Under the pieces are notes generated by a model. It ran no database searches, was not told the origin of the DNA, and saw only the letters and a program-made list of their open reading frames with translations. The position numbers were made by a program, and so were the translations under genes. DNA of 64,000 bases from Methylobacterium sp. UNC378MF (lineage in GTDB: Bacteria > Pseudomonadota > Alphaproteobacteria > Rhizobiales > Beijerinckiaceae). Numbering within the stretch: position 1 is the stretch's first letter; each line of letters starts with the position of its first letter. Of this stretch, positions 17,941 to 27,213 are shown in pieces. The DNA lies in the NCBI RefSeq assembly GCF_900103195.1, contig NZ_FMWU01000016.1:106649-170648 (forward strand). The letters are read 5' to 3'.

Positions 17941-18453
17941 TCAGTAGCAGCGCTCGACCAGAACCCGGCGGTAGCCATAGGGAGTCCAGCGCACACGCGG
18001 GACCGTGTAGCAGCCCCCGCCGTAGCCGTAATCGCCGTAGCCGTAGGCTGCGGGCGCGTAGTAGCCACCGTAGCCGTAGCCCGGATAGCCATACCCGTAG
18101 CCGCCGTAGAGGCTGCCGGCCGCGAGACCCAGGCCGACGCCCAGACCCAGGCCGCCGAGGCCGTAGCCGTAGCCACCGCGATAGCCATAGCCGCGACCGT
18201 AGAAGCCGCGGCCGTAGCCGAAGCCGCCCGGGCGGAAGCCGGCGCCGCGGAATCCGCCACCGAAGCCGCCGTTGCGAAATCCACCGAACCCGCCGCCGCG
18301 GAAGCCGCCGCCGAAACCACCTCCGTGGAATCCGCCGCCGAAGCCGCCGCCGTGGAAGCCGCCGCCGCCGAAGCCGCGCGCGTCCGCGCTGGCCGGCGCC
18401 AACACCAGGGCACCCGCCGCCAGCAGGGCCGAGCCGAGCACTGCACCCTTCAT
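17941..18453 (-). CDS. Exported Gly/Tyr/Phe-rich repetitive protein
   Basis: 170 residues from ATG 18453 (a GTG lies just before it). A signal peptide (MKGAVLGSALLAAGALVLAP, cleavage near ASADA) precedes repeats of GGGFHGGGFGGGF at about 25-75 and GYGYGYPGYGYGG-type runs at about 80-140. The end, CYTVPRVRWTPYGYRRVLVE plus Arg-Cys-Tyr, is the typical rhizobial closing segment with two cysteines. Such proteins are secreted or outer-surface and of unknown role. A terminator follows at 17891-17910. Confidence 0.8.
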   Translation of the reverse strand: MKGAVLGSALLAAGALVLAPASADARGFGGGGFHGGGFGGGFHGGGFGGGFRGGGFGGFRNGGFGGGFRGAGFRPGGFGYGRGFYGRGYGYRGGYGYGLGGLGLGVGLGLAAGSLYGGYGYGYPGYGYGGYYAPAAYGYGDYGYGGGCYTVPRVRWTPYGYRRVLVERCY

Positions 18454-18654
18454 CACGTCATCTCCGTGGAAAAACGCCCTCTACGGCTAAGAACGTCCGA
18501 ATCGGCAAAACGGTCCAGCCCCTGCCCGCGGCGCGCAGCCGCGAGACGCACCGGCTCGGCCCGGCCGCGCTTCGGACACGAAATTCGCCGCTTTCCAGAG
18601 CGAGAGGCCCGCTGACAGAGCTTCGCCGTCCCCGACGCGCCGGCTCCGAGCTGC

Positions 18655-19413
18655 ATGGAACGAATGATGATGTTGCGCCCGGCTCACGCCCTGTTGATCG
18701 TGCTGCTCGCCTTGGCGGCCCCGGCCCAGGCCGCGGCCCCGGCCGCGACGGAGCCGTGCCGGGCGGTGGAGGCGCAGGGCGAGGCCTTCACGGTCTGTAC
18801 CATCGACCTGCGGCGGCAGCGGCTGCGGCTGTTCTGGCTTCAGGACGACGGCAAGCCCTACGGTGCCCTCGGCACGCTCGCCGAGAAGCAGGGCGGCCTC
18901 GCCTTCGCGATGAATGCCGGCATGTACGACAAGGACCAGGCGCCGGTCGGCCTCTATATCGAGGACGGGCACGAGCGGAAGCGCGTCTCCACGGCGGACG
19001 GGCCGGGCAATTTCCACCTCAAGCCCAACGGGATCTTCTGGGTAAAGGGCGAGCGCGCCGGGGTGATCGACACGGCCCGCTATCTGCGCGCGAAGATCCG
19101 CCCGGACTTCGCCACGCAATCCGGGCCGATGCTGGTGATCGACGGCCAGATCCACCCGAAGATCGCCGCCGACGGGCCGAGCCAGAAGATCCGCAACGGC
19201 GTCGGCGTCCCCGGCGACGGGCCGGTCGCCATCTTCGCCATCTCGGAGCGCCCGGTGACCTTCGGGGCCTTCGCGCGGCTGTTCCGCGACGATCTCGGCT
19301 GCCGCAACGCGCTGTTCCTCGACGGCTCGGTCTCGAGCCTCTACGCGCCGAATCTCGGCCGCTCCGATATCAGCCGCCCGCTCGGGCCGCTGGTCGGGGC
19401 TCTGCCGCGCTGA
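18655..19413 (+). CDS. Phosphodiester glycosidase-family (NAGPA/DUF2233) exported protein
   Basis: 252 residues. A signal peptide (MLRPAHALLIVLLALAAPAQA) is followed by one NAGPA-type domain. Family marks are FAMNAGMYDKDQAPVGLYIE, FHLKPNGIFWVKGERAGV, SGPMLVIDGQIHP and NALFLDGSVSSLYAP. Members include the enzyme that uncovers mannose-6-phosphate by removing GlcNAc; bacterial forms are thought to act on glycosidic phosphodiesters of the envelope. ATG 18655 or the ATGs at 18664-18667 could be used. Confidence 0.85.
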   Translation: MERMMMLRPAHALLIVLLALAAPAQAAAPAATEPCRAVEAQGEAFTVCTIDLRRQRLRLFWLQDDGKPYGALGTLAEKQGGLAFAMNAGMYDKDQAPVGLYIEDGHERKRVSTADGPGNFHLKPNGIFWVKGERAGVIDTARYLRAKIRPDFATQSGPMLVIDGQIHPKIAADGPSQKIRNGVGVPGDGPVAIFAISERPVTFGAFARLFRDDLGCRNALFLDGSVSSLYAPNLGRSDISRPLGPLVGALPR

Positions 19414-19435
19414 GGGACGGTTCAGAGCTGCCGTC

Positions 19436-19546
19436 GTCATCCCGGGCCCGCGCAGCGGAACCCGGGATCCAGAGCCGCCGAGGCGCCACGTTTCGGCACC
19501 CGGGGTCATTCCGGATTCCGGGCGCGCCCGCGGCTCCCGGAAGGAC
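19436..19546. repeat. Palindromic intergenic repeat (GTCATCCCGGG type)
   Basis: The left arm GTCATCCCGGGCCCGCGCAG continues to CCCGGGATCC. The right arm GGATTCCGGGCGCGCCCGCG continues to CCGGAAGGAC. The arms are imperfect reverse complements. The left arm resembles a repeat common between genes in Rhizobiales. It occupies the gap between two convergent genes. Confidence 0.6.
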
Positions 19547-19619
19547 GGTGCGGTCAGCCGAGGACGGGGCATCCACAGCGGCTTGTCCGCCGCCCGGACG
19601 TCTGACGCGGCGGTCGCCC

Positions 19620-20738
19620 TCAGCGCTGCCCGAAGGCCGTGTCCTTGAAGAGGTCCTTGTACGCCCGCGGCTGCGACCGCCAGTACTGCTTGGGCGCCCG
19701 CACCCGGGCTCCGAGTTCGGCGGCCGCGTGCCAGGGCCAGCGCGGATCGTACAACATGGCACGGGCCAGCGAGATCGCGTCGGCTCTGCCCTCCTGCAGG
19801 ATCGTTTCCGCTTGGCTCGCCTCGGTGATCAGTCCGACCGCGATGGTGGTGAGCCCCGTCTCGGCCTTGATCCGCTCGGCGTAGGGCACCTGATACCCCG
19901 GCCCCAGCTTGATCGCCTGCTTGGGCGAGACGCCGCCCGTGGAGACGTGAATCGCCGGCGAGCCCGCCCGCTTCAAAGCCTGGGCGAGTTCCACGGTCTC
20001 GTCGAGATCCCAGCCATCCTCGACCCAGTCGGTGGCCGAGACCCGCAGCCAGACCGGGCTGCCCGCCGGCACGACATCGCGCACCGCATCGTAGATCTCC
20101 AGGGGGAAGCGCATGCGGTTCGCGAGGCTGCCGCCGTATGCGTCCGTCCGCTTGTTGGCGATCGGCGACAGGAACTGGTGCAGCAGGTAGCCGTGGGCAC
20201 CATGCAGTTCCACGGCCTCGATCCCGAGGCGCGCGGCACGCTTGGCGGTGGCCACGAACTGCTCCCGGACGCGCTTCAGGTCGGCGGCGTCGAGGGCGTG
20301 GGGCGGGACCTCGCCCTCCGCGTGGGCCACCGCCGAGGGCGCTTCGGTGCGCCAGCCGTAAGCGTGCTCCGGCGGGATCTGGTGGCCGCCGGCCCAGGGG
20401 GCCTCGCTCGACGCCTTGCGGCCGGCATGGGCGATCTGGATGCAGACCGGGATCGGCGCGTATTCGCGCACCGCGTCGAGCACGCGGGCCAGGGCCCGCT
20501 CACAGGCGTCGTTGTAGAGGCCAAGATCCCAGGCGGTGATCCGCGCTTCCGGGGAGACAGCGGTGGCTTCCAGGGTCAGCAGGCCGGCTCCCGACATGGC
20601 GAGCTGCCCGAGATGCATCATGTGCCAGTCGGTCGCTTCGCCGTCCCGTGCCGAATACTGGCACATCGGCGCGATGAGGATGCGGTTCTCGAGCGTGAGC
20701 GCGTCGAGCGTCAGCGGTTCGAACAGGCGAGCGGTCAT
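19620..20738 (-). CDS. NADH:flavin oxidoreductase, Old Yellow Enzyme family (YqjM-like)
   Basis: 372 residues from ATG 20738, with AGGAG 8 bases upstream. Motifs are LENRILIAPMCQYSARDG (N-terminal FMN site with the YqjM-class Cys), HAGRKAS, EAVELHGAHGYLLHQFLSP (active-site HxxH and Tyr region), VWLRVSATDWVEDGWDL, and the C-terminal GRADAISLARAMLYDPRW. It reduces activated C=C bonds of enones or nitro-compounds with NAD(P)H through FMN. The thermophilic-like/YqjM subclass is suggested by PMCQYSA. Confidence 0.92.
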   Translation of the reverse strand: MTARLFEPLTLDALTLENRILIAPMCQYSARDGEATDWHMMHLGQLAMSGAGLLTLEATAVSPEARITAWDLGLYNDACERALARVLDAVREYAPIPVCIQIAHAGRKASSEAPWAGGHQIPPEHAYGWRTEAPSAVAHAEGEVPPHALDAADLKRVREQFVATAKRAARLGIEAVELHGAHGYLLHQFLSPIANKRTDAYGGSLANRMRFPLEIYDAVRDVVPAGSPVWLRVSATDWVEDGWDLDETVELAQALKRAGSPAIHVSTGGVSPKQAIKLGPGYQVPYAERIKAETGLTTIAVGLITEASQAETILQEGRADAISLARAMLYDPRWPWHAAAELGARVRAPKQYWRSQPRAYKDLFKDTAFGQR

Positions 20739-20938
20739 CGGCAACTCCTGGTGGAGAGACCACTCTGGCTGAGGATGGACGCTGCGACCAGTGCGATGCG
20801 TCAGTGCGGTGCGGCAGAGCACCCCTGCGGACGGGGGCTGTTGGAACTTGCCGATGTGACAGGCCGTTTCCTGGCCTGTCGCCGCATCGCGGCAATCGAC
20901 GCGAACCGCCTGAGGGGGCGAGATCGCCCGAGGTCCAG

Positions 20939-21412
20939 ATGATGCTCACGAAACTTGCCGCCCCATTCGTCCTGGCCGCTGGCTGCGCCGCCCTCGCGGC
21001 GTCGGCCCAGGCTCAGCCCGCCGCCTTCGGCGGACCCAAGATGCTCATCCACGGGAATTACTGTGGGCCGGGCAACAACGCGCCCCTTCCGCCGGTCGAC
21101 GCGCTCGATGCCGCCTGCGCCCGGCATGATGCCTGTACGCCGGACGGCGGCCTCCCCTCGCAGGCCTGCAATCTCCGCCTTCAGCAGGAAGCGACGCTGA
21201 TCTCGCGTGATCCGCGTCAGCCGCAGGATCTCCGGTCGCTCGCCGGCCTCGTGGCCGCCACCGCGATCCTGATCCCGTCCGAGCCGAACGCGCGGCGCGT
21301 GCCGGCATCGGTCACCACGGGCCCGGCTTCGGGCACCTATGCGCCAGCCGTGACGCAGGCGCCGCCGGCCATCGATATCGACACCGACGAGGACGGTGCC
21401 GACGCCGACTAG
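20939..21412 (+). CDS. Secreted phospholipase A2-like protein
   Basis: 157 residues from ATG 20939 (20942 also possible). A signal peptide ends near ASAQAQPA. The core HGNYCGPGNNAPLPPVDALD followed by AACARHDACT matches the phospholipase A2 signature: YCGxG as calcium loop, then Dxx(C)xxHDxC with the catalytic His-Asp pair. The C-terminal 45 residues are Ala/Pro/Thr-rich and end in acidic residues. The usual second cysteine before the HD motif is replaced by Ala-Cys-Ala-Arg, so activity should be tested rather than assumed. Confidence 0.65.
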   Translation: MMLTKLAAPFVLAAGCAALAASAQAQPAAFGGPKMLIHGNYCGPGNNAPLPPVDALDAACARHDACTPDGGLPSQACNLRLQQEATLISRDPRQPQDLRSLAGLVAATAILIPSEPNARRVPASVTTGPASGTYAPAVTQAPPAIDIDTDEDGADAD

Positions 21413-21463
21413 GGCGGATCGGGACAACCGATCAGCGTTCCGTCGGCGCGGTTCGGCGGCCTG

Positions 21464-23389
21464 CTAGGCCGCGCCGATACCCCGGTCCTTCAGGCTCTTG
21501 TCGATCTCGTCGAGGGCCGTCGCATCATCGATCGTCGCCGGCATCGTCCAGGGCTCATGATCGGCGATGCGCTTCATGGTGGCGCGCAGGATCTTGCCCG
21601 AGCGGGTCTTGGGCAGCCGCGGCACGGTGAGCGCCAGCTTGAAGGCCGCCACCGGGCCGATCTCGTCGCGCACCTTGGCGACGAGTTCCCGCTCGATCGC
21701 CTCGGTCGGCCGGGCGACGCCGGCCTTCAGCACCACGAACCCGCAGGGTACCTCACCCTTCAGGGAATCGTGGATGCCGATCACCGCGCATTCCGCCACG
21801 TCCGGGTGGCTCGCCAGCACCGCCTCCATACCGCCGGTGGACAGGCGGTGGCCCGCGACGTTGATGATGTCGTCGGTCCGTCCCAGGACGGTGATGTAGC
21901 CGTCCGCGTCGATCACTCCGGCATCCGAGGTATCGTAGTAGCCCGGAAAGGTGGCGAGGTAGCTCGACCGCATGCGCTCGTCCGAGCCCCAGAGGGTCGG
22001 CAGGCAGCCCGGCGGCAGGGGCAGGCGGATCGCGATGGTGCCCATGGTCCCCACCGGAACCGGCCTGCCGCCCTCGTCCAGCACCTCGACCCGGTAGCCC
22101 GGCATCGGCACGCAGGTGCTGCCGTGCTTCACCTGCAGGAGGCCGAGGCCGATCGGATTGCCGGCGATCGGCCAGCCGGTCTCGGTCTGCCACCAATGGT
22201 CGATCACCGGCCGGTTCAGCACGCGCTCGGCCCAGGCGACCGAATCGGGGTCGGCGCGCTCGCCCGCGAGAAACAGGCTGCGGAAGGCCGAGAGGTCGTA
22301 ATCGGCGATCCGGACGCCAGCGGAATCCTCCTTCTTGATCGCCCGCAGAGCCGTCGGCGCGGTGAACAGGCAGACGACCCCGTACTCGGCGACGACCCGC
22401 CAGAACGCGCCGGCATCCGGCGTGCCCACCGGCTTGCCCTCGTACAGGACCGTGGTGCAGCCGTGCAGCAGGGGGGCGTAGACGATGTAGGAATGGCCGA
22501 CGACCCAGCCGATGTCGGAGGCGCAGAAATAGGTCTCGCCGGGCTGGACGCCGTAGAGGTTCGGCATCGACCACGCGAGCGCGACGAGGTAGCCGCCGGT
22601 GTCGCGGACCACGCCCTTCGGCTTCCCGGTCGTGCCGGAGGTGTAGAGGATGTAGAGCGGATCGGTGGCCGCGACCGGCACGCACGCCGCCCTCTGCCCC
22701 GCCGCCCGGGCCGCCGCGACACTCTCGGCCCAGTCGCGATCCCGGCCTGCGACCAGCGTCGCGCGCCCTTGCGGGCGCTGGAGGATGAGGCAGGCTTCCG
22801 GCTTGTGGCGGGAGGCTCCGATCGCCGCGTCGAGGAGCGGCTTGTAGGCGACCACCCGGTTCGGCTCGATCCCGCAGGAGGCGGCGAGCACCACCTTCGG
22901 TGCCGCGTCCTCGATCCGCACCGCCAGCTCGTTGGCCGCAAAGCCGCCGAACACGACGGAATGAACCGCGCCGAGCCGCGCGCAGGCGAGCATGCCGAAC
23001 AGCGCCTCGGGCACCATCGGCATGTACAGGATGACCCGGTCGCCCTTGCCGACGCCGAGGTCGGCGAGCACGCCGGCCAGCACCGCCACCTGGTCGCGCA
23101 ACTCCGCGTAGGTGATGCTGCGCTTGGTCCCGGTGACAGGTGAGTCGTAACGGATCGCCACCTGGTCCGCCCGTCCCCCGTCGGCGTGGCGGTCCACCGC
23201 ATTGTAGCAGGCGTTCAGGGTGCCGTCGGGGAACCAGCGGCCGTAGGGACCGGTATCCGGCGCGAAGGCCCGCTCCGGCATGCGCGCCCAGTCGAGCGCC
23301 TGCGCCGCGCCGAGCCAGAACGCCTCCGGGTCGCGGCGGGCTGATTCGTAGATCTCCGGGTAGCGGCCCGGCAGGCTGGCTCTCGTCAT
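21464..23389 (-). CDS. prpE: Propionyl-CoA synthetase (acetyl-CoA synthetase family)
   Basis: 641 residues from ATG 23389; the longer frame to 23515 has no family match. An ANL-superfamily enzyme with N-terminal ACAS domain and core motifs YILYTSGTTGKPKGVVRD (P-loop), HWWQTETGWPIAGNP, YYDTSDAGVIDADGYITVLG, GRTDDIINVAGHRLSTG, and the acetylatable Lys in PKTRSGKILRATMKRI. It makes propionyl-CoA from propionate, ATP and CoA. The ETGWPI form is typical of PrpE rather than Acs. It would feed the methylmalonyl-CoA or methylcitrate routes; no such genes are adjacent. Confidence 0.88.
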   Translation of the reverse strand: MTRASLPGRYPEIYESARRDPEAFWLGAAQALDWARMPERAFAPDTGPYGRWFPDGTLNACYNAVDRHADGGRADQVAIRYDSPVTGTKRSITYAELRDQVAVLAGVLADLGVGKGDRVILYMPMVPEALFGMLACARLGAVHSVVFGGFAANELAVRIEDAAPKVVLAASCGIEPNRVVAYKPLLDAAIGASRHKPEACLILQRPQGRATLVAGRDRDWAESVAAARAAGQRAACVPVAATDPLYILYTSGTTGKPKGVVRDTGGYLVALAWSMPNLYGVQPGETYFCASDIGWVVGHSYIVYAPLLHGCTTVLYEGKPVGTPDAGAFWRVVAEYGVVCLFTAPTALRAIKKEDSAGVRIADYDLSAFRSLFLAGERADPDSVAWAERVLNRPVIDHWWQTETGWPIAGNPIGLGLLQVKHGSTCVPMPGYRVEVLDEGGRPVPVGTMGTIAIRLPLPPGCLPTLWGSDERMRSSYLATFPGYYDTSDAGVIDADGYITVLGRTDDIINVAGHRLSTGGMEAVLASHPDVAECAVIGIHDSLKGEVPCGFVVLKAGVARPTEAIERELVAKVRDEIGPVAAFKLALTVPRLPKTRSGKILRATMKRIADHEPWTMPATIDDATALDEIDKSLKDRGIGAA

Positions 23390-23522
23390 CGGTTCGGCGT
23401 TTCCTCGCGGGCCACTCTCCGGCGGCCGGCGCAGGATAGCCCATTCTCGCGCGCACGGGAGAGGCGCGGCCTCGCACGATGACGTACACCGCGCCACCGG
23501 CGCATGGCGTGTCACAAGAAAA

Positions 23523-23551
23523 CCGCCGCATCGGGGCTCCCGATGCGGCGG
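23523..23551 (-). terminator. Strong hairpin terminator after the leftward DUF465 gene
   Basis: 13-bp perfect arms (CCGCCGCATCGGG and CCCGATGCGGCGG) around GCT. On the minus strand TTTTCTTG follows. It separates the small DUF465 gene from prpE downstream of it. Confidence 0.8.
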
Positions 23552-23592
23552 CTGTCATCCGGACTTTACTGTCTGTTTGGACGTGGCAGGCG

Positions 23593-23775
23593 TCAGTGCA
23601 ACGTGTCGTTGCCCGCCTGGAGCCTATTGATCTCGTCCTTGAGGAGGAGTTTCCGTCGCTTCAGCTCGGCGATGTGAAGGTCGTTCGCCGAAGGCCTGTG
23701 GATCGCTTCCTGAATCTCGCGCTCGAGGGCTTCGTGCTTCCGGGCGAGTTGGTTCAGATGCGTCTGCAGCGACAT
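23593..23775 (-). CDS. DUF465 / YdcH-family small protein
   Basis: 60 residues. MSLQTHLNQLARKHEALERE and the second half with IAELKRRKLLLKDEINRLQ form the two-helix coiled coil of DUF465; LKRRKLLLKDEI is the family core. Such proteins are common and abundant in alphaproteobacteria and their function is unknown. It is followed by a strong terminator and faces away from a second DUF465 gene 174 bp to the right. Confidence 0.88.
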   Translation of the reverse strand: MSLQTHLNQLARKHEALEREIQEAIHRPSANDLHIAELKRRKLLLKDEINRLQAGNDTLH

Positions 23776-23948
23776 GAGTCGAATCTCCTGTCATCGTTTC
23801 GACACACCGAGATTGGCACAGGATGCCGGACCTGTCGAAGCGTTTTCTGCTGCTAAGTCTGATGATTGCTTACCGCGCCGACTTGTCCGGCGCCGGAGCG
23901 TAACGCATGCTCTCGGGCAATGAACGGTCTTCGGGTCCTCAGGTGACG

Positions 23949-24167
23949 ATGGCGGACGAGGCAGGTGAGAGTGCGCAGTCGGACCTCCAGGGTGAGCTGG
24001 CGCGGCTGCGCGAGGAGCACCGGGATCTCGACGGCGCCATCGAGGCGCTGGAGCGCAGCGTCGCCGGGGATCAGCTCCAGATCCAGCGCCTGAAGAAGCG
24101 CAAGCTCACGCTGCGCGACCGGATCTTCCACATCGAGGACGCGCTCACGCCGGACATCATCGCCTGA
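23949..24167 (+). CDS. Second DUF465 / YdcH-like small protein
   Basis: 72 residues from ATG 23949. Helical throughout, with the family core IQRLKKRKLTLRDRIFHIED near the C-terminus, following LREEHRDLDGAIEALE. It differs from the paralogue at 23593-23775 in length and N-terminus. It is transcribed towards purE, 78 bp upstream of it, and might share its transcript. Function unknown. Confidence 0.85.
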   Translation: MADEAGESAQSDLQGELARLREEHRDLDGAIEALERSVAGDQLQIQRLKKRKLTLRDRIFHIEDALTPDIIA

Positions 24168-24245
24168 TGCCGGTGGACGTCTTCGGGGCGCGCCTTGCCG
24201 CGGGCCCGCACCGCCTGTAAGCGCCCTCTTTTGCCGGGATCAACG

Positions 24246-24743
24246 ATGGTGTCGCCTCCGGTCGCGATCATCATGGGCAGCCAGTCCGACTGGGCGACCA
24301 TGCGGCATGCCGCCGAGACGCTCGACGCGCTCGGGGTACCCTATGACGCGCGCATCGTGTCGGCCCACCGCACGCCGGACCGGCTCGTGGCCTTCGCCAA
24401 GGGCGCGGTCGCCGCCGGTCTCAAGGTCGTCATCGCCGGAGCGGGCGGCGCCGCGCACCTGCCCGGCATGGCGGCCGCGATGACCCGCCTGCCGGTCTTC
24501 GGGGTGCCGGTGGAGTCCAAGGCCCTGTCCGGGCAGGACAGCCTCCTCTCCATCGTCCAGATGCCGGCCGGCATCCCGGTGGGGACCCTCGCGATCGGCC
24601 GGGCCGGGGCCATCAACGCGGCCCTGCTCGCCGCCTCCGTCCTGGCGCTTTCCGATCCGGATCTCGCGGAGCGCCTGGAGGCGTGGCGTGCGGCCCAGAC
24701 CGCCTCGGTGGCCGAACGGCCGGTGACGGAAGCGAACGCGTGA
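24246..24743 (+). CDS. purE: 5-(carboxyamino)imidazole ribonucleotide mutase
   Basis: 165 residues from ATG 24246. Class I PurE motifs are [14 protein letters not shown] (phosphate loop), [13 protein letters not shown] (catalytic His), [33 protein letters not shown] and [15 protein letters not shown]. It converts N5-CAIR to CAIR in de novo purine synthesis. Its stop overlaps the GTG start of purK (GTGA), so the two are translationally coupled. Confidence 0.96.
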   Translation: MVSPPVAIIMGSQSDWATMRHAAETLDALGVPYDARIVSAHRTPDRLVAFAKGAVAAGLKVVIAGAGGAAHLPGMAAAMTRLPVFGVPVESKALSGQDSLLSIVQMPAGIPVGTLAIGRAGAINAALLAASVLALSDPDLAERLEAWRAAQTASVAERPVTEANA

Positions 24744-25852
24744 CGGACAAGAATCTCGGCCCCGGCTCTATCCTCGGAGTCGTCGGCGGCGGCCAGCTCG
24801 GGCGCATGATCGCGCTCGCGGCGGCCGATTATGGCCTCAAGGTGCACGTCTACGCGCCCGACGCGGACAGCCCCGCCTTCGACGTGGCTGCCCGGACCAC
24901 CTGCGCGGCCTACGACGATCCCGAGGCGCTGGCCGCCTTTGCCCGCAGCGTCGATGTCGTGACCTACGAGTTCGAGAACATCCCGCACGCCACCGCCGAC
25001 ATCCTGGCCCGGCACGCTGCCCTGCATCCGAATGCGCGGGCGCTCTCGACCACGCAGGACCGCCTCTCCGAGAAGGACTTCATCAACGGCCTGGGCATCC
25101 CGACGGCGCCGTTCCGGGCGGTGGACACGCCCGACGACCTCGACCGGGCGATCGAGGTGATCGGCCTTCCGGCCGTGCTCAAGACCCGCCGCTTCGGCTA
25201 CGACGGCAAGGGGCAGCGCATGCTCCGCGAGCGGGCCGAGGGCGACCGCAACGCCCTCTTCGCCGAGTTCGGCGGCGCGCCGCTGATCCTGGAGGGCTTC
25301 GTGCCGTTCGAGCGCGAGGTCTCGGTGGTGGGCGCGCGCGGGCGCGACGGCAGCTTCGCGGCCTACGACCTCTGCGAGAACGAACACCGCGACCACATCC
25401 TGGCGCTGACCCGGGTGCCGGCGCCCGGCGTGTCCGCCGAGACGGGCCGCAATGCCGTCGAGATCGCCCAGCGGATCGCCGACGCCCTCGACTATGTCGG
25501 CGTTCTCGCCGTCGAGATGTTCCTCGTCCGCGAGGACGGGGCGGAGCGGCTAGTGGTCAACGAGATCGCGCCACGGGTCCACAATTCCGGCCACTGGACC
25601 AGCGAGGGCGCGCTGACCTCGCAATTCGCCCAGCACGTCCGCGCGGTCTGCGGCTGGCCGCTCGGCGCCCCGGACCGCGTCGGCGGCCTCCCCGTGGAGA
25701 TGCGCAACCTGATCGGCGCCCAGGCCGACGACTGGCACGCCCTGCTGGCCGAGCCCGGCGCCCATCTGCACCTCTACGGCAAAGGCGAGGCGCGCGCCGG
25801 TCGCAAGATGGGTCACGTGACGCGCCTCGGACCCGTCCCGACCGGTTCCTGA
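24740..25852 (+). CDS. purK: N5-carboxyaminoimidazole ribonucleotide synthase
   Basis: 370 residues from GTG 24740, overlapping purE by 4 bases. An ATP-grasp enzyme: [18 protein letters not shown] at the N-terminus, [13 protein letters not shown] for [17 protein letters not shown], and [15 protein letters not shown] as the metal and catalytic segment. It makes N5-CAIR from AIR, ATP and bicarbonate and passes it to PurE. Confidence 0.96.
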   Translation: MTDKNLGPGSILGVVGGGQLGRMIALAAADYGLKVHVYAPDADSPAFDVAARTTCAAYDDPEALAAFARSVDVVTYEFENIPHATADILARHAALHPNARALSTTQDRLSEKDFINGLGIPTAPFRAVDTPDDLDRAIEVIGLPAVLKTRRFGYDGKGQRMLRERAEGDRNALFAEFGGAPLILEGFVPFEREVSVVGARGRDGSFAAYDLCENEHRDHILALTRVPAPGVSAETGRNAVEIAQRIADALDYVGVLAVEMFLVREDGAERLVVNEIAPRVHNSGHWTSEGALTSQFAQHVRAVCGWPLGAPDRVGGLPVEMRNLIGAQADDWHALLAEPGAHLHLYGKGEARAGRKMGHVTRLGPVPTGS

Positions 25853-26184
25853 GGCTTCGAAGGCACACCTGCGCCGCCGCATGGCGCTGGAAAGCGCGCA
25901 GGCGGCTCCGCGCATCCGTCGAGCCATACCTTCGCCACATCCCGCCGCTTCCACGAGGACGTGGTCGGTTCCGAATGCTGTCGATCGATTCCGCCCGCAC
26001 CGCCTTCGTCTCCCGGGACGGGCGGGGTCCGGATGGCGATGCGGCGCTTCTTAAGCCGGCCTTCACCGTGATGCGCGACGGTGCCCCGGATTCGGGCGTG
26101 CCCGGCGCACGGCGCGGGCTCTTGGACTGTGAGGGGCGAGGCGGGCACGCGCGAGGCGGGCGACGCCTCGGGGAGAGTGGGGCA
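25853..26184 (+). other. Gap between purK and the TPR lipoprotein gene
   Basis: 332 bases without a credible gene. A rightward frame from 25975 is open into the TPR gene but its extra residues look non-coding and lack a signal or lipobox. GGGAGAGTGGGG just before 26185 serves as the ribosome binding site. No clear terminator or operator seen. Confidence 0.5.
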
Positions 26185-27057
26185 ATGAACGTACGCAACG
26201 GGCTGGGACGAAAGACGGCACTGATCGGCGCGGCCTTGGTCTCGGCTGCCGGCCTCGCGGGCTGCGAGACCGTCGGGAGCGCGGCCGGCCCGCGGCAATA
26301 CGCGGTCCTCGAGAAGGACACCACGGGCGCCACGAACGTCAACATCGCCTCCCTGACCGAGGTCGTGCAGCGCAATCCGAACGATGCGGCCGCCTACAAC
26401 ACCCGCGGCGCCGCCTATGCCCGGGCCGGCCAGTTCAACGATGCCATCGCCGACTTCACGAAGGCGATCCAGCTCGATCCGAACTCTGCCTCCGCCTACA
26501 ACAACCGCGCCCTGGCGAGCCGCCAGATCGGCCGCGACGGCCCGGCGCTGCAGGACTTCACCAAGGCGATCCAGCTCGATCCGAATTACGGCCCTGCCTA
26601 TATCGGCCGCGCCAATGTCGAGCGCGCCCAGGGCAACCTCGACCAGGCGCTCGGTGATCTCAACGTCGCGATCCGGCTGATGCCCGAATCGGCCGAGGCC
26701 TACCATGCCCGCGGCCTCGTGCGGCAGAAGCAGGGTCAGGACACCCAGGCGATCGCCGATTTCGACGCCGCCATCGATCGCGACCCCTTCAAGTCCGCGC
26801 CCTACGCGGCCCGGGGCCAGAGCCTGATCGCCACGAACCAGTACCCGAAGGCGATCGAGGACTACAACGCCGCCCTCAACGTCAACAACAAGGACGCCAC
26901 CTCCTGGGCCTATCGCGGCCTGGCCTACGAGAAGTCGGGCCAGCGCAAGGAGGCGATGGAGAACTATCAGCGCGCCGCGACGATCGACCCGAACAATTCC
27001 GTCGCCCGCGCCGGCCTCGGCCGGGTGCAAGGTGGGGTCGGCTCGCTGTTCAACTGA
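26185..27057 (+). CDS. TPR-repeat lipoprotein
   Basis: 290 residues from ATG 26185. A lipoprotein signal ends at SAAGLAGC, so the protein should be lipid-anchored. From about residue 55, six or seven 34-residue TPR units follow (AAAYNTRGAAYARAGQFNDA, then SASAYNNRALASRQIGRDGP, and so on), each closing with the AI.LDPN pattern. It is similar in plan to NlpI-type scaffolds that hold envelope enzymes, but the partner is unknown. The TPR call is secure. Confidence 0.88.
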   Translation: MNVRNGLGRKTALIGAALVSAAGLAGCETVGSAAGPRQYAVLEKDTTGATNVNIASLTEVVQRNPNDAAAYNTRGAAYARAGQFNDAIADFTKAIQLDPNSASAYNNRALASRQIGRDGPALQDFTKAIQLDPNYGPAYIGRANVERAQGNLDQALGDLNVAIRLMPESAEAYHARGLVRQKQGQDTQAIADFDAAIDRDPFKSAPYAARGQSLIATNQYPKAIEDYNAALNVNNKDATSWAYRGLAYEKSGQRKEAMENYQRAATIDPNNSVARAGLGRVQGGVGSLFN

Positions 27058-27077
27058 TCGCGGCTATCCCGAACACG

Positions 27078-27192
27078 CCCTCATCCTGAGGTTTCCGCGC
27101 CAGCGGGCCTCGAAGGCGGGCTGCAGGGATCGCGCGGTCGGCCGGAGGCCTCCTCCGAGGACTCCGCGGCGCTCCGGCACCTCAGGATGAGG
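27078..27192. repeat. Palindromic intergenic repeat (CCTCATCCTGAGG type)
   Basis: CCCTCATCCTGAGG at 27078-27091 is the reverse complement of CCTCAGGATGAGG at the right end. The interior carries GGGCCTCGAAGGCGGGCTGC and GCCGGAGGCCTCC. This type is scattered in Rhizobiales genomes. It lies between the convergent TPR and acyl-CoA dehydrogenase genes. Confidence 0.7.
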
Positions 27193-27213
27193 CGGCGGTC
27201 GGGTGAACCGCCC

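Noticed and set aside
23943..23948. GTG start for the second DUF465 gene
   Set aside because: ATG 23949 is two codons later and fits the family start better.
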